Shown: positions 1-8,611, numbered from the stretch's first letter. The stretch is DNA of 64,000 bases from Desulfobulbaceae bacterium BRH_c16a (GCA_000961725.1 LADS01000007.1:1-64000); one strand, 5' to 3'. Made by a program: numbers and translations. The notes: generated from the letters alone by a model not told the origin.

Positions 1-567
1 ATGGTGAAGATCGGCCGCCTGAGAGAAAAATATTCCAGAGCGTCCAAGCAATATACCATCTCTGTTGAGAAAGATGATACCACCGGCAATGCTACTAAAA
101 TCACCTGGCAACGACAGGCGGTGGAGAACACGACAGACAGCTATCCAGGAGTGTACTGCCTGCGGACGAGCCATGCGGACTGGGATGAATCGTTATTATG
201 GAACACCTATACTATGTTGACGGATCTTGAAGCGGTATTCCGTTCGCTGAAATCCGAACTTGGCTTGCGTCCCATTCATCACCAGATTACCGACAGGGTT
301 GCCGGACATCTGTTTATTACAGTGCTGGCATACCATCTGGTGCATACCATACGGTTCAAATTGAAACAGAAGAAAATCAGCAGCAGCTGGTCAAGTATCC
401 GCAAACTCCTGTCAACCCAGTGTCGCGTGACCGTATCCATGTTGTGCAGAAACGGCAGTACAGTTCATGTGAGAAAAAGCACACGACCCGAGCAAGGGCA
501 GCAGGAAGTATATTCGGCTTTGGGGATAAAGAGTCATCCCGGCCAAACCATAAAGACGACAATATGA
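1..567 (+). mobile_element. IS4/IS1634-type transposase, C-terminal part
   Basis: About 188 codons are visible. The segment with TDLEAVFRSLKSELGLRPIHH followed by GHLFITVLAYHLVH is the typical C-terminal catalytic block of IS4/IS1634 DDE transposases; the Glu in DLEAVFRSLK is the probable third acidic residue. Family members are about 450-600 aa, so the N-terminal two thirds, with both catalytic Asp residues, must lie left of the window or be lost. The apparent ATG at base 1 is therefore not the true start. Past residue 130 the protein resembles the family less. It marks the left edge of an accessory region. Whether the element is intact cannot be told from here. Confidence 0.8.
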
Positions 568-869
568 AACAAAACAAAAGAAGTAGTGCCATAAAGGCAA
601 GCGCAAAGCACGTAACATCATGTTATTGTAGTTCTTTGTCGTTTTACATCACAAACTTGGGCTAAGTTTTTAGGTCTAAGAGACTTGCATTGATCTTTGC
701 ACTTCCTCTCCGCCGCTTATTAGACGCCCACCCATCCATGCGCCCGAAGTTCTGTGGTAGCGCGCCGCACTCCTGGAAAAGAGGTAAAAAACCATGTAAA
801 AATGCGGCTCTCCGTTTCGTAAGATCGGATGATATCGAAGTTTTTTATAGGTGTAAATACTAAATTATA

Positions 870-885
870 TAGGTATATATACCTA
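870..885. repeat. 16-bp perfect palindrome, operator-like
   Basis: TAGGTATATATACCTA is its own reverse complement. It lies in AT-rich sequence about 265 bp before the next gene. Size and symmetry fit a dimeric repressor site or a small cruciform; no regulator gene is adjacent, so the role is unknown. Confidence 0.45.
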
Positions 886-908
886 CTTATGTTGATTTCG
901 TTTTGTAA

Positions 909-976
909 AAAAACGCACCGGCAGTATTAAGTGATAGGAATTAAGTTTAGTTATTTGCTTACGACGGTGCGTTTTT
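909..976. terminator. terminator-like inverted repeat with a long loop
   Basis: Perfect 12-bp arms, AAAAACGCACCG (909-920) and CGGTGCGTTTTT (965-976), are separated by 44 bases. A T-rich run follows the right arm, and an A-rich run precedes the left, so it could terminate in either direction. The loop is long for an ordinary intrinsic terminator. The arms could also be the ends of a small mobile fragment. Confidence 0.4.
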
Positions 977-1149
977 CTTTTGTCCCGCCGGAGCACCTCC
1001 CCGTAAACCAAGCAGGAGGGCAAGATGCTGGACGACCACGATAACCAACGCATAAACGCAGACGGGAAGAACTTTTGCGGCCTGGTGGTCTAGCTCGGAG
1101 GCCCGCTGTTTATGCGAACCGTTATGCCTCAATGACGCGAGGCAGAAAT

Positions 1150-1605
1150 ATGATGACCGAGTGGGAACTCCAATGCAGGCTGACGGAACGATGGGCCGCA
1201 GACGGGCTAAGGATTAACGGTCGCCTCCATTTTCTAGCCGCCTGGGAGGTCATGTCTCCTTCCTGGCGAATAAATGACTCCAGAAGATACTGGTCGGAGC
1301 CATCCATCGATTTCTTGGTCGCCGACGAGTGCCTGAACTTAACAGCGGAAAATCACCGACAGTTGTTCGGACGCACCTCTTCCGCCGAGTTGAAACAGCA
1401 AGAGATTCGGCGGTGCGTAGCGGCTTTCAAGTTCGGCCCGTCGTGGCCTGCAGTGTTGAGTGGCTTTAATCAGTTGGTAGGTGATGAGCTGCAGATGCGC
1501 ATCCGTGCCGAATTGACGAGCAAAGCAGCAGAGCGAGAGGTGAACCGATTGACGTCGATCCGACGGCAGACCTTGATCGGCTGCATTCACCCGTCATCTC
1601 GCTGA
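1150..1605 (+). CDS. hypothetical protein of a putative nuclease cassette
   Basis: A 151-aa protein. The start is ATG 1150 (MMTEWEL) because GAGG at 1139-1142 sits seven bases upstream; the frame is open further 5' but without a ribosome site. I do not recognise the family. The segment SEPSIDFLVADECLNLTAE vaguely recalls the first half of a PD-(D/E)XK core, but no clear E-x-K follows, so this is weak. The C-terminal half is rich in Arg, Lys and Glu and probably helical. It lies 136 bp before a better PD-(D/E)XK-like gene on the same strand and next to a transposase remnant, so a joint transferred cassette is plausible. Confidence 0.55.
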   Translation: MMTEWELQCRLTERWAADGLRINGRLHFLAAWEVMSPSWRINDSRRYWSEPSIDFLVADECLNLTAENHRQLFGRTSSAELKQQEIRRCVAAFKFGPSWPAVLSGFNQLVGDELQMRIRAELTSKAAEREVNRLTSIRRQTLIGCIHPSSR

Positions 1606-1741
1606 AAGTGCCGCCAGAGGTCCACTGAATCTGGGAAGTGCATAGTATTTCACTGGAGCGGGCGGTGGGACACGGGTATTGCTTTTCCGTGGAGATCCCG
1701 GGGCGTCGCCGTTTAGTTCCGCATTTCGCCGAGAGATTATT

Positions 1742-2548
1742 ATGAAAGATTGGAACCAGATCGAGATCGCGTGTGCGCATAGCAAGGGCGGCGTTCTTGT
1801 TACATCACACCCATTCGACAATCTCATCCGAACCGGATGTAGCCCCTGGCCTCCGCCAGAAATCGTCCAGAAGCTATACCAGAGCCGCCAGATACGGGCG
1901 TTTACCGGGGAAGACGAGAAAACATGCACGTCTGGTGTTGGATTCTATTGTGATCTGCAATCCATCCACAGCGAGGATGCCATCACGTGGTCAGTTTTCG
2001 GGACAGTAGCCCGGTCGTCGCAGTCCGAAATGAAGGTGTTGCTGGGGGACCTTTTCCGTCTACTCGACCTTCCCGACTTGCAAGATGACGATGCTGAAAT
2101 ATTTCTCTGGCGTCGCCTCCCTCATCCCGACACTCTTGTTCCTGGCGGTCCTGAAATTGACGTTGGTATTTCCACTGCGAACGCTCTCATACTGGGTGAG
2201 GTCAAATGGCAATCGGGTGTTGGTGTAGCGCAAGGAAAGATGAGGGATAAAGACCAAATTCAGCTCCGGGGTGAGTTCCTAAAGAAGTACGGTCCACGTT
2301 TGTTTCCTAATCGGACTGTATACGTCGTTCTGGGGATCAGCCTCTTTGACGATGCCTTTAAGGACACGACGCCGGAAGGCATCACCTTTCGGTCGACAAC
2401 ATGGGAGAATATCTGCTCGCTGGCTTCCCATCCCCATGCAGAGGAAGTCTGGCGCTATTTCAATTGGAAGAAGGAGCATACAAGAATTGCCAACCACCGG
2501 CTGCAGTGGAGCGCCGAAAAAGCCGGAGCCCACTGGGTGCAAAAGTAA
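1742..2548 (+). CDS. PD-(D/E)XK nuclease-like protein
   Basis: A 268-aa protein started at ATG 1742, with GAGAG a few bases upstream; the frame continues 5' but lacks homologous-looking sequence. The motif PEIDVGI-x6-LILGEVKW gives Asp140, Glu153 and Lys155 in the D-x12-E-x-K arrangement of the PD-(D/E)XK nuclease fold, with hydrophobic beta strands around it, and a Gln-containing helix (DQIQLRGEFLKKYG) after it, as in that superfamily. This suggests a restriction-like or Holliday-junction-like endonuclease acting on DNA, but the specific family is not recognised. No methyltransferase partner is adjacent. Its position beside a transposase suggests acquisition by transfer and possibly defence. 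Confidence 0.6.
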   Translation: MKDWNQIEIACAHSKGGVLVTSHPFDNLIRTGCSPWPPPEIVQKLYQSRQIRAFTGEDEKTCTSGVGFYCDLQSIHSEDAITWSVFGTVARSSQSEMKVLLGDLFRLLDLPDLQDDDAEIFLWRRLPHPDTLVPGGPEIDVGISTANALILGEVKWQSGVGVAQGKMRDKDQIQLRGEFLKKYGPRLFPNRTVYVVLGISLFDDAFKDTTPEGITFRSTTWENICSLASHPHAEEVWRYFNWKKEHTRIANHRLQWSAEKAGAHWVQK

Positions 2549-2972
2549 TGAACAGAAATAGTGGATAGAGTCTTGAAGTATGATGTTTCAAGGCTTGACC
2601 CTGTGCATGCTGTGCAGTTATACGAATTCAAAGCTCATCAAGACATATGAATTATCATGAATTTGTAAAAAAACAGAGTTTCCAAATATTACTGGAAGGA
2701 AGATATAAATTGTGCGACCACTACACTGAAAATCCTATCTGAAACTTTGTAACCGTTCACCAGTACCCCATTTTCGTCCGATCAGGCCACCTCACATAGC
2801 CAACTATAGCTCGGCGGTCTGATCGGACGAACCTGGAGCACTGTATGGACGGTTACAGATATGGTTATGCAGTCTTTTGATGTGTACCGGTGAACGATTA
2901 CTAATATAAAACGTATAACATTTTCCCTCGAAAGCCGAAAATAACACGGCTCGGGAATGTTGGGCAAAAACG
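2549..2972. other. intergenic region with fold-back element
   Basis: Gene-free and AT-rich outside the structured segment at 2749-2901. Frames open on the minus strand across 2782-3096 overlap the acetyltransferase and have no ribosome site. The bases from 2902 to 2972 should hold the promoter of the acetyltransferase, but no clear -35/-10 pair stands out. Confidence 0.45.
2749..2901. repeat. 153-bp fold-back (MITE-like) element
   Basis: The 18-base ends 2749-2766 and 2884-2901 are inverted copies matching at 16 of 18 positions. Nested inside are arms 2774-2788 and 2816-2830 (TCGTCCGATCAGGCC and its near complement, 14 of 15). Together they fold into a long two-tier hairpin. Terminal inverted repeats with no coding capacity resemble a miniature inverted-repeat element. 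An integron attC site was considered, but core sites of the form GTTRRRY are missing. Confidence 0.5.
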
Positions 2973-3380
2973 ATGATTGTAATAAGAAGAATGGTGATAC
3001 AGGATTATTCCTGCGTGAAAGAATTATGGAATTCATGTGATTTAAGTGATGAGCCAGAAGATCAATTCGATGAAATTTCGTCGTTTCTAAACTCACCGCA
3101 AAGTGCAGGCTTTGTTGCCTTCGAAAAGCGGAAAATTGTAGGTGCAGTTCTCTGTGGATCAGATGGACGATATGGTTATATCTATCATTTGGCAGTTGCG
3201 GACGCTGAGAGAAAAAAAGGTATCGGAATAAGATTAGTTAAATCGTGTAGTAATTTTTTAGAACGACAACATATAATAATTATGGTGAGAAAAAATAATG
3301 AAGCAGGAAACAAATTCTGGAGTCAGCTGCAATTCCAAAATGAAGATGGGCTTAAAATAAAATATTTCAGAAAAATATAA
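2973..3380 (+). CDS. GNAT family N-acetyltransferase
   Basis: A 135-aa protein of normal length for a single GNAT domain. The acetyl-CoA-binding motif A is seen at about residues 70-90: YHLAVADAERKKGIGIRLV, with the R-x-x-G-x-G/A loop as RKKGIG. The C-terminal NKFWSQLQFQNEDG matches the usual N-x-x-x-x-F-Y/W-x-x-x-GF end. It would transfer an acetyl group from acetyl-CoA to an amine; the substrate cannot be told. The gene is strikingly AT-rich relative to the rest of the window, and sits between a fold-back element and a hairpin, which suggests recent transfer. Confidence 0.85.
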   Translation: MIVIRRMVIQDYSCVKELWNSCDLSDEPEDQFDEISSFLNSPQSAGFVAFEKRKIVGAVLCGSDGRYGYIYHLAVADAERKKGIGIRLVKSCSNFLERQHIIIMVRKNNEAGNKFWSQLQFQNEDGLKIKYFRKI

Positions 3381-3392
3381 TAAATACCCCAA

Positions 3393-3443
3393 CTACCGGC
3401 CCACTCGAACCCCGTTAACAGCTCGGGGCCAGTGATCCGGTAG
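3393..3443. terminator. hairpin after the acetyltransferase gene
   Basis: Outer arms CTACCGG (3393-3399) and CCGGTAG (3437-3443) enclose inner arms CCCCG (3410-3414) and CGGGG (3424-3428), giving a stacked hairpin 12 bp past the stop codon. No T run follows, so an intrinsic terminator role is uncertain. Confidence 0.4.
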
Positions 3444-3502
3444 AGAGCAATTTCACGCATAAGCAAAGACTTCCAAAAGCATAAAAAAGGGGACTACTTG
3501 CC

Positions 3503-5000
3503 ATGAAAAACATTGTTATCTGCTGTGATGGAACCTGGAACACGCCGGACGATAAGGATCAAGGTGTCCCTGTGCCTACAAATGTTGTACAGATCTTTAA
3601 CGCCGTTGCCGAAAAAGACAGCCAGGGCAGGCCACAGCACCGTTACTACCATCCTGGTGTTGGAACGGATGGCTCGTGGTGGGATAAAATGAAAGGCGGG
3701 GGAAACCGGGGCCGGTCTTAATAAAAACATCATGAGTGCCTACCGCGAACTCTGCGAGTACTACAAAACGAAGGATCGCATATTCATGTTCGGTTTTAGC
3801 CGGGGTGCGTATACGGTGCGTAGTTTGGCGGGGTTCGTAGCCTACGCCGGTCTGCTTGATTTGTCAGGTCTGTCGGAGTCGGAGGTTTGGGATCGAATTG
3901 AGCGCGTCTTTAACAAGGGTTATCGACGCAAGAGCGAAGATCGGGTGGTGTGGGACAAACTCGGCTGGAAATTCCGTAACAATGGCGATCAAAAGATACC
4001 GATCTGGTTCCTGGGTGTATGGGATACCGTCGGTGCATTAGGCATCCCAGATAACATGGCGCTGCTCAATCTTGTCGACAACCTGCACGATTACACTTTC
4101 CACGATACGGTGTTGAGCGCCTTGGTGAAGAATGCTTGTCACGCAGTAGCGCTCGATGAAATGCGCGCCAGTTTTCAGCCGACGTTATGGACAACGAACA
4201 ATTCGAACGCAAAGCAAGTCTGGTTTCCAGGCGTGCATTCCGACGTCGGCGGCGGGTATCGTGAAGCCGGTCTGTCACATGGCGCGCTCGACTGGATGGT
4301 AAAGGAGGCGGCAAGTTGTGAGCTGGCTTTCAACCCTGCATTCCTTGCCCAGATTAAGCCGGATCATCACGATGTCCTGCATGATTCCTGCTTTGGCGTT
4401 TTTGCGCTGTTTCCGACACAGCCACGCAGTACCCCCGAACTGAGCGGCGAGGATATTCATCCTTCGGCCAAAATGCGGCAGTCGGATCCTCCGATCCGCC
4501 AATGCCCGTATCGACCCGCCAGTTCCACCCCGATCAGCCTGAGTATTTATGCCCTGCCGCCCTGGAATGCCACCGGGGTCTGGCTAAGAGCGGGAACAAC
4601 CTATACCTTTACCGCAACGGGTGAATGGATGGACAGTTCGATCAAGTGCGGACCGGCGGGAACGGATGACGGCAATTTCCAGTTCGGCGAAGTGGCTCAA
4701 ATGGCCGGCACGATGCTGGGCAAAATTGAAGAAGGTTTAAAGCAACTGTTCGGCAATAAATCTGCCGATTTTCGGTTTACCAGACGGCACGAAAATATGC
4801 CGTGGTTCAGCCTTGTCGGGGCCATTGCCAATGGTGGAGGTGTCGATGCGAAGGGATACACGGAACCGCATGAAACCTTCCTGATCGGGAGTGGTTGCAC
4901 GTATACGCCCGACAAGTCGGGATCCTTCTACGTCTACGCAAATGATGCCTGGAACTGCTACGGCAACAATCGAGGTCGAGTCAAACTCAGTATCTTGTAA
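3503..5000 (+). pseudogene. DUF2235 (Tle1-like) lipase with C-terminal LecA-like lectin domain, frameshifted
   Basis: Two frames (3503-3721 and from about 3700 to 5000) join into one 498-aa DUF2235 alpha/beta hydrolase if a single base is removed from GGGGGAAA at 3698-3705. The repaired junction reads GGGTGAGLNKNIMSAY, as in intact homologues. The N-terminus IVICCDGTWNTP is typical. The catalytic triad is visible in repaired numbering: Ser99 in GFSRGAY, Asp174 in VWDTVG, His245 in GVHSDVGGGY. Residues from about 345 resemble the galactose-binding lectin PA-IL (LecA): a CGPAGTDDG segment and the terminal ANDAWNCYGNNRGRVKL, aligning with the LecA calcium loop and keeping its Asp and both Asn. 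DUF2235 proteins include type VI secretion phospholipase effectors, but no secretion genes are nearby. Start: ATG 3503 after an AAGGGG-like site. It may be a true pseudogene, a phase-variable tract or a sequencing error. Confidence 0.8.
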
Positions 5001-5142
5001 AAGATACCGTGTCTCCGGATTATTGGATTCTGGAGCTGACTTGCTTTTGTACGAAGCGAATACTACTTAAGAGCTTTGTGCTGGAAAACCGTGCGCGATC
5101 TGCGAGGGGCGGTCGGGAAACTGGTCAAGGGAGGAGAAGAAC

Positions 5143-5898
5143 TTGGATACAACATTGCGGTTTTCGGATCGAGTGTCAAACTATGTGAAGTTTCGGCCTT
5201 CGTATCCGGTCAAAATGATAGAATACCTTGTCTCTTCCGTTGGCGACTCTCAACTCAAGACCTGCGCTGATATAGGATCCGGGACAGGAATCCTGGCACA
5301 ACTGCTGGTACCGCATTTCGCCAATGTATTTGGGGTTGAGCCAAATCTTGAAATGCGAATCGCAGGGGAAAAATTTCTTTCCGATCAAGGAAACTTCAGA
5401 TCTTTCCCGGGCACTGCCGAGCAGACTGGACTTTCTGATCGTTCTGTGGATCTTGTGACTGTTGCCCAAGCCTTTCACTGGTTTGATCGGGCTAAGTTTA
5501 GAAACGAATGCAAAAGGATCCTTCGTAGCGATGGCCACGTCGCCTTGATCTGGAACAATCGCCTGGTGAACACTCCTCTTCTTGAAAGGTATGAGGCGGT
5601 TCTGAGACACTATGCCGATGACTATAATGAAGTAAATCATCAGAACATCAGCGCGGAACAACTGCATGAATTTTTTGGAGGCGAATACGAACGAAAAGAG
5701 TTTCCAAACAAACAAGAATTTGACCTGCAGGGACTGTTCGGACGGCTGGATTCTTCTTCTTATGCACCGAAACCTGGAACAAAGAACTACGGAATCATCA
5801 GGAAAGAATTGACGGAATCTTTCAAGAATTTTTCGCAGAATGGATGTATTGATTTCAACTATCGTGCTGAGCTGTACTGGGGCAGAATCAAGGACTAA
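5143..5898 (+). CDS. class I SAM-dependent methyltransferase
   Basis: A 251-aa protein beginning at TTG 5143, chosen because GGAGG (5130-5134) lies eight bases upstream and the N-terminus FSDRVSNYVKFRPSYP matches the conserved start of this family. Motif I is ADIGSGTG (about residue 42), motif II the acidic VFGVEPN, and the post-motif FHWFD follows. This belongs to the UbiE/Methyltransf_11-type small-molecule methyltransferases often annotated near tRNA or lipid methylation; the substrate is unknown. It follows the frameshifted hydrolase by 142 bp and is closed by a terminator at 6077, so it is probably monocistronic. Confidence 0.85.
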   Translation: MDTTLRFSDRVSNYVKFRPSYPVKMIEYLVSSVGDSQLKTCADIGSGTGILAQLLVPHFANVFGVEPNLEMRIAGEKFLSDQGNFRSFPGTAEQTGLSDRSVDLVTVAQAFHWFDRAKFRNECKRILRSDGHVALIWNNRLVNTPLLERYEAVLRHYADDYNEVNHQNISAEQLHEFFGGEYERKEFPNKQEFDLQGLFGRLDSSSYAPKPGTKNYGIIRKELTESFKNFSQNGCIDFNYRAELYWGRIKD

Positions 5899-6076
5899 TG
5901 TGCCGGATTTGAATATCCGGCCCTTGCCAGGCGACAGAGTGAAACGGATGTGCTCGCAGCAGAGTTCTTGCAAAATGCTGCTAAATGTTTTAAGCTGACA
6001 CGCAATCAATTGATTGCCTTGGGAGCAGGAAACCGTAAGTTCGGACCCTGCCGCCCGGACCACTATTTCAGTAATC

Positions 6077-6116
6077 AAGCCAATCACGTACGCAGTGATT
6101 GGCTTTTCCTTTTTTT
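6077..6116 (+). terminator. intrinsic terminator after the methyltransferase gene
   Basis: Perfect 11-bp stem AAGCCAATCAC (6077-6087) / GTGATTGGCTT (6095-6105) with a seven-base loop, followed by a T-rich run. It lies 178 bp after the methyltransferase stop; the bases between (5899-6076) show no gene. Confidence 0.85.
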
Positions 6117-6170
6117 CCGACTCTTTTCCTTCCATTCGACGTTCTTTCCTTTTTAAATCGGTATTTTAAA

Positions 6171-6755
6171 ATGACATTTCTGAGCGACAGTCCTACTTTT
6201 CTTTATATAATTCTTCCGGTGATGGTATTTCTGGCACGGGTTCTTGATGTATCGATCGGTACCCTGCGGATCATCTTTGTGGCCAAGGGCTTGAAACATT
6301 TTGCAGCAATTCTTGGCTTTTTCGAGTCCCTCATCTGGTTGATAGCAGTGGCTCAGGTTATGCAAAACCTGAATTCATGGCAGACGTATGTCGCCTTTGC
6401 TCTTGGATTTGCAGCGGGAAATTATGCCGGTGTTGTCCTCGAGGAGAGAATTGCTCTCGGCAACCTGTTGATCAGAATCATTACCCAGAGGGAAGCAAAT
6501 GAGCTCGTCAACGTCCTTTGGAAGGAAGGTTACGGCGTTACAAGTGTCGAAGCAAGGGGCGAATCAGGGCCGGTGAAGCTGATATTCAGTATCACCAAAC
6601 GTAGAAATCTTGACAAAATCATCGCCATTATCAAGAAATACAATCCAAACGCGTTTTATACCATCGAAGACATGCGGTATGTCAACCAGACGTATCCGCT
6701 TCCCTTGATAAAGCGCTCATTGTTTGCGTGTCTGTTTCCGGCAAAACGTAAGTAG
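6171..6755 (+). CDS. UPF0316 / DUF2179 family membrane protein
   Basis: A 194-aa protein started at ATG 6171, because the longer frame to 6099 would run through the terminator. Three hydrophobic segments (about residues 9-30, 40-57, 64-84) are followed by a soluble tail with REANELVNVLWKEGYGVTSVEARG and DKIIAIIKKYNPNAFYTIEDMRYV, the pattern of the DUF5698 plus DUF2179 architecture of UPF0316. The soluble domain is thought to be a small ligand-binding fold; the function of the family is not established. It is convergent with the glycosyltransferase gene that ends 45 bp away. Confidence 0.85.
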   Translation: MTFLSDSPTFLYIILPVMVFLARVLDVSIGTLRIIFVAKGLKHFAAILGFFESLIWLIAVAQVMQNLNSWQTYVAFALGFAAGNYAGVVLEERIALGNLLIRIITQREANELVNVLWKEGYGVTSVEARGESGPVKLIFSITKRRNLDKIIAIIKKYNPNAFYTIEDMRYVNQTYPLPLIKRSLFACLFPAKRK

Positions 6756-6800
6756 AGAGTCGTATCGACAGAACGAGGAACATCCTGTCGCACTGGAAAA

Positions 6801-7967
6801 TCAGAAAAGCAATGGATCGTTTTTCCTCAAATCGGCAAGGGAATAGTGGGTGCCGCGCCAATAAATACCGTTGTCGCGTGCATTCAGCCATGTCGCCTTG
6901 AGCACCATATAGAAGAGGATATAGGGACTTACCACAGTGCCTGGTATGCACCACGCTGAAATCCTGAGTAACCGGGTCCCGTTATACGAGGTTGCCATTT
7001 TCATCAGCACGATGAGACCGAAAATAATCTGCGTCTTTCCGTCGCAAAGCATCAGGCCCCAGAAAGGGACAATGTTCAGAATAAAGAGGATGAGAAGAAG
7101 GGGCGGCACAAGGAAGAACCGGTAGTTGACAACGGCCAGGATATTTTTCATCAATCCGGCTATCATCTGTCCGACATTCTCATACCACGGTACTTGTACA
7201 AAGTCAGTGCCGAGAAGGCATTCCTGACGAAATCCGCTTCTTTTGATAACCTTCCCCAGCATCATGTCATCGACAGGATGCATTTTGATCCTTTCGAACC
7301 CCCCGATGCTCGAATATACCGATTTTTTGAGAAGGTTGAATCCTCCAACCCCCATAAAATTGCGGGAAGATTCTTTAATCGCCCGCCATGGTCTGAAGCT
7401 CTGGAGGAGGCCTGTTCCCGCATCGAGTATGAGGCTGTTGAGGAGTATTCCAGGCGATGAATTCTTAAAAATCAGGGAGATATGGTCGATTTGTTGACGC
7501 CGCATATGGCCGATGGCTCGAGAAATCGTCGATTTTTCCATGTGAATATCGCCGTCGGTGAACAACAGATACTCGCCTGTGGCATGGTCCGCGCCAAACT
7601 TGAGCGCATGGTTCTTTCCCATCCAACCTTGGGGAAGGTTATGGAGGTGAAGGACTTTCAGCTTGTTACTTTTCTGCCCGAGCCTTTCCAGTATTGCTCC
7701 GGTATTATCGGTGGAGCGATCGTTCACTGCGATTATTTCGAGGTTTTGGTAATCTTGCTGCAAGAGAGTGAGGATTGCCGATTCGATTTTTGCCCCTTCG
7801 TTACAGGCTGGAACAATAATGGAAACCGAAGGCAGCACTTCATCCTGATCCTGAATTGGCTGAACATTACCCAGTTTTGTCATCCTCAGGACGCCGATAC
7901 CGAGGTCGACGGTGGACAGAAAAACGATAATGAAAACCGAAAGTGCGAGGACAAGAACAAAATCCAT
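6801..7967 (-). CDS. membrane-anchored family 2 glycosyltransferase
   Basis: A 388-aa protein. An N-terminal membrane anchor (about residues 3-25) precedes a GT-A domain with VSIIVPACNEG, NDRSTDNT, the nucleotide-sugar/metal motif FTDGDIHM, and later HPVDDMMLGKVIKRSG (general base region). Three or four C-terminal membrane spans follow from about residue 275. This is the layout of processive or lipid-linked GT2 enzymes, including hopanoid-associated HpnB-like proteins. The acceptor is not known. The start is supported by GGAG upstream. It is the last gene of a minus-strand run after the HNH and MarC genes (27-bp gap). Confidence 0.85.
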   Translation of the reverse strand: MDFVLVLALSVFIIVFLSTVDLGIGVLRMTKLGNVQPIQDQDEVLPSVSIIVPACNEGAKIESAILTLLQQDYQNLEIIAVNDRSTDNTGAILERLGQKSNKLKVLHLHNLPQGWMGKNHALKFGADHATGEYLLFTDGDIHMEKSTISRAIGHMRRQQIDHISLIFKNSSPGILLNSLILDAGTGLLQSFRPWRAIKESSRNFMGVGGFNLLKKSVYSSIGGFERIKMHPVDDMMLGKVIKRSGFRQECLLGTDFVQVPWYENVGQMIAGLMKNILAVVNYRFFLVPPLLLILFILNIVPFWGLMLCDGKTQIIFGLIVLMKMATSYNGTRLLRISAWCIPGTVVSPYILFYMVLKATWLNARDNGIYWRGTHYSLADLRKNDPLLF

Positions 7968-7994
7968 ATTACGCTCCGCCAGCCAATGTAGTTT

Positions 7995-8597
7995 CTAACT
8001 CAAGAAGTTCTTGAGCCCGGTGAAGAAAATCTGCGCGGCTATGGCTGAAACGAAAAGACCGGTCAGCTTGGTGAGGATGATCAATCCCTGCTGGCCGAGG
8101 AAGCGCTCGAGACGGCCGGCTACAAGGAGCAGGCCGCCGACCGAAAGAATGGCGCAAAGCAGAGCCAGGGAGGCGACAACTTTCTCCGGAATGGTTTCGA
8201 GGCCTGCGCCCATGACCAGCAGAGCGCCGATGGTGCCGGGACCAACGGTGATCGGAATCGCCAGGGGAACCACGGCCACGTCCTCTTTGGAATCCTGAGG
8301 GGAGACGGTCGCTTTTCCCTGGATCATGGAAACAGCCGAAAGAAACAGCACCGCCCCGGCGCCGATGCGGAATGCGTCGAGGGTGATGCCAAACAATGCA
8401 AAAATATAGGTGCCGAACAAAAACAGGGCAAAACAGGTCAAGGTGACTGCCAGTGTTACTTTTATGGCGATCCTGTGCCGTTCGGCTTGCGATTCGTCTC
8501 TGGTGAGCGAGAGAAAGGCCGACATGACGAAAAACGGTGTGAAGATCATGAAGATCTTGAGAAAAACATTGATGAACAAGGTCAGCATTTCTGCCAT
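7995..8597 (-). CDS. MarC family integral membrane protein
   Basis: A 200-aa protein with six predicted membrane spans, the usual MarC length. Family signatures seen are the N-terminal FFVMSAFLSLTRDESQAER, the central VPLAIPITVGPGTIGALLV and the C-terminal LTGLFVSAIAAQIFFTGLKNFL. MarC proteins were once linked to antibiotic resistance, but their transport role is unproven. It sits 15 bp downstream of the HNH gene and 27 bp upstream of the glycosyltransferase gene on the same strand, so the three are probably co-transcribed. Confidence 0.9.
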   Translation of the reverse strand: MAEMLTLFINVFLKIFMIFTPFFVMSAFLSLTRDESQAERHRIAIKVTLAVTLTCFALFLFGTYIFALFGITLDAFRIGAGAVLFLSAVSMIQGKATVSPQDSKEDVAVVPLAIPITVGPGTIGALLVMGAGLETIPEKVVASLALLCAILSVGGLLLVAGRLERFLGQQGLIILTKLTGLFVSAIAAQIFFTGLKNFLS

Positions 8598-8611
8598 GTC
8601 AAAGCCTTTTT

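Larger units (their letters stand above)
568..1149. other. intergenic region beyond the transposase
   Basis: No convincing gene. The right end of the insertion sequence may lie near 640-665, but no terminal repeat can be verified without the left end. The stretch contains a 16-bp perfect palindrome (870-885) and a long-loop inverted repeat (909-976), listed separately. The reading frame open from a TTG at 1075 has no ribosome binding site and is better started at 1150. Confidence 0.5.

Noticed and set aside
2749..2901. Integron attC site flanking a GNAT cassette
   Set aside because: The nested arms look right in scale, but GTTRRRY/RYYYAAC core sites are missing and the element precedes rather than follows the GNAT gene.
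5176..6135. 319-codon minus-strand frame over the methyltransferase and terminator
   Set aside because: Runs through a strong plus-strand terminator and opposite methyltransferase motif I; no family recognised.
6229..6245. Sigma-54-like TGGCACGGGTTCTTG
   Set aside because: Inside the UPF0316 coding region and lacks GC at the -12 spacing.
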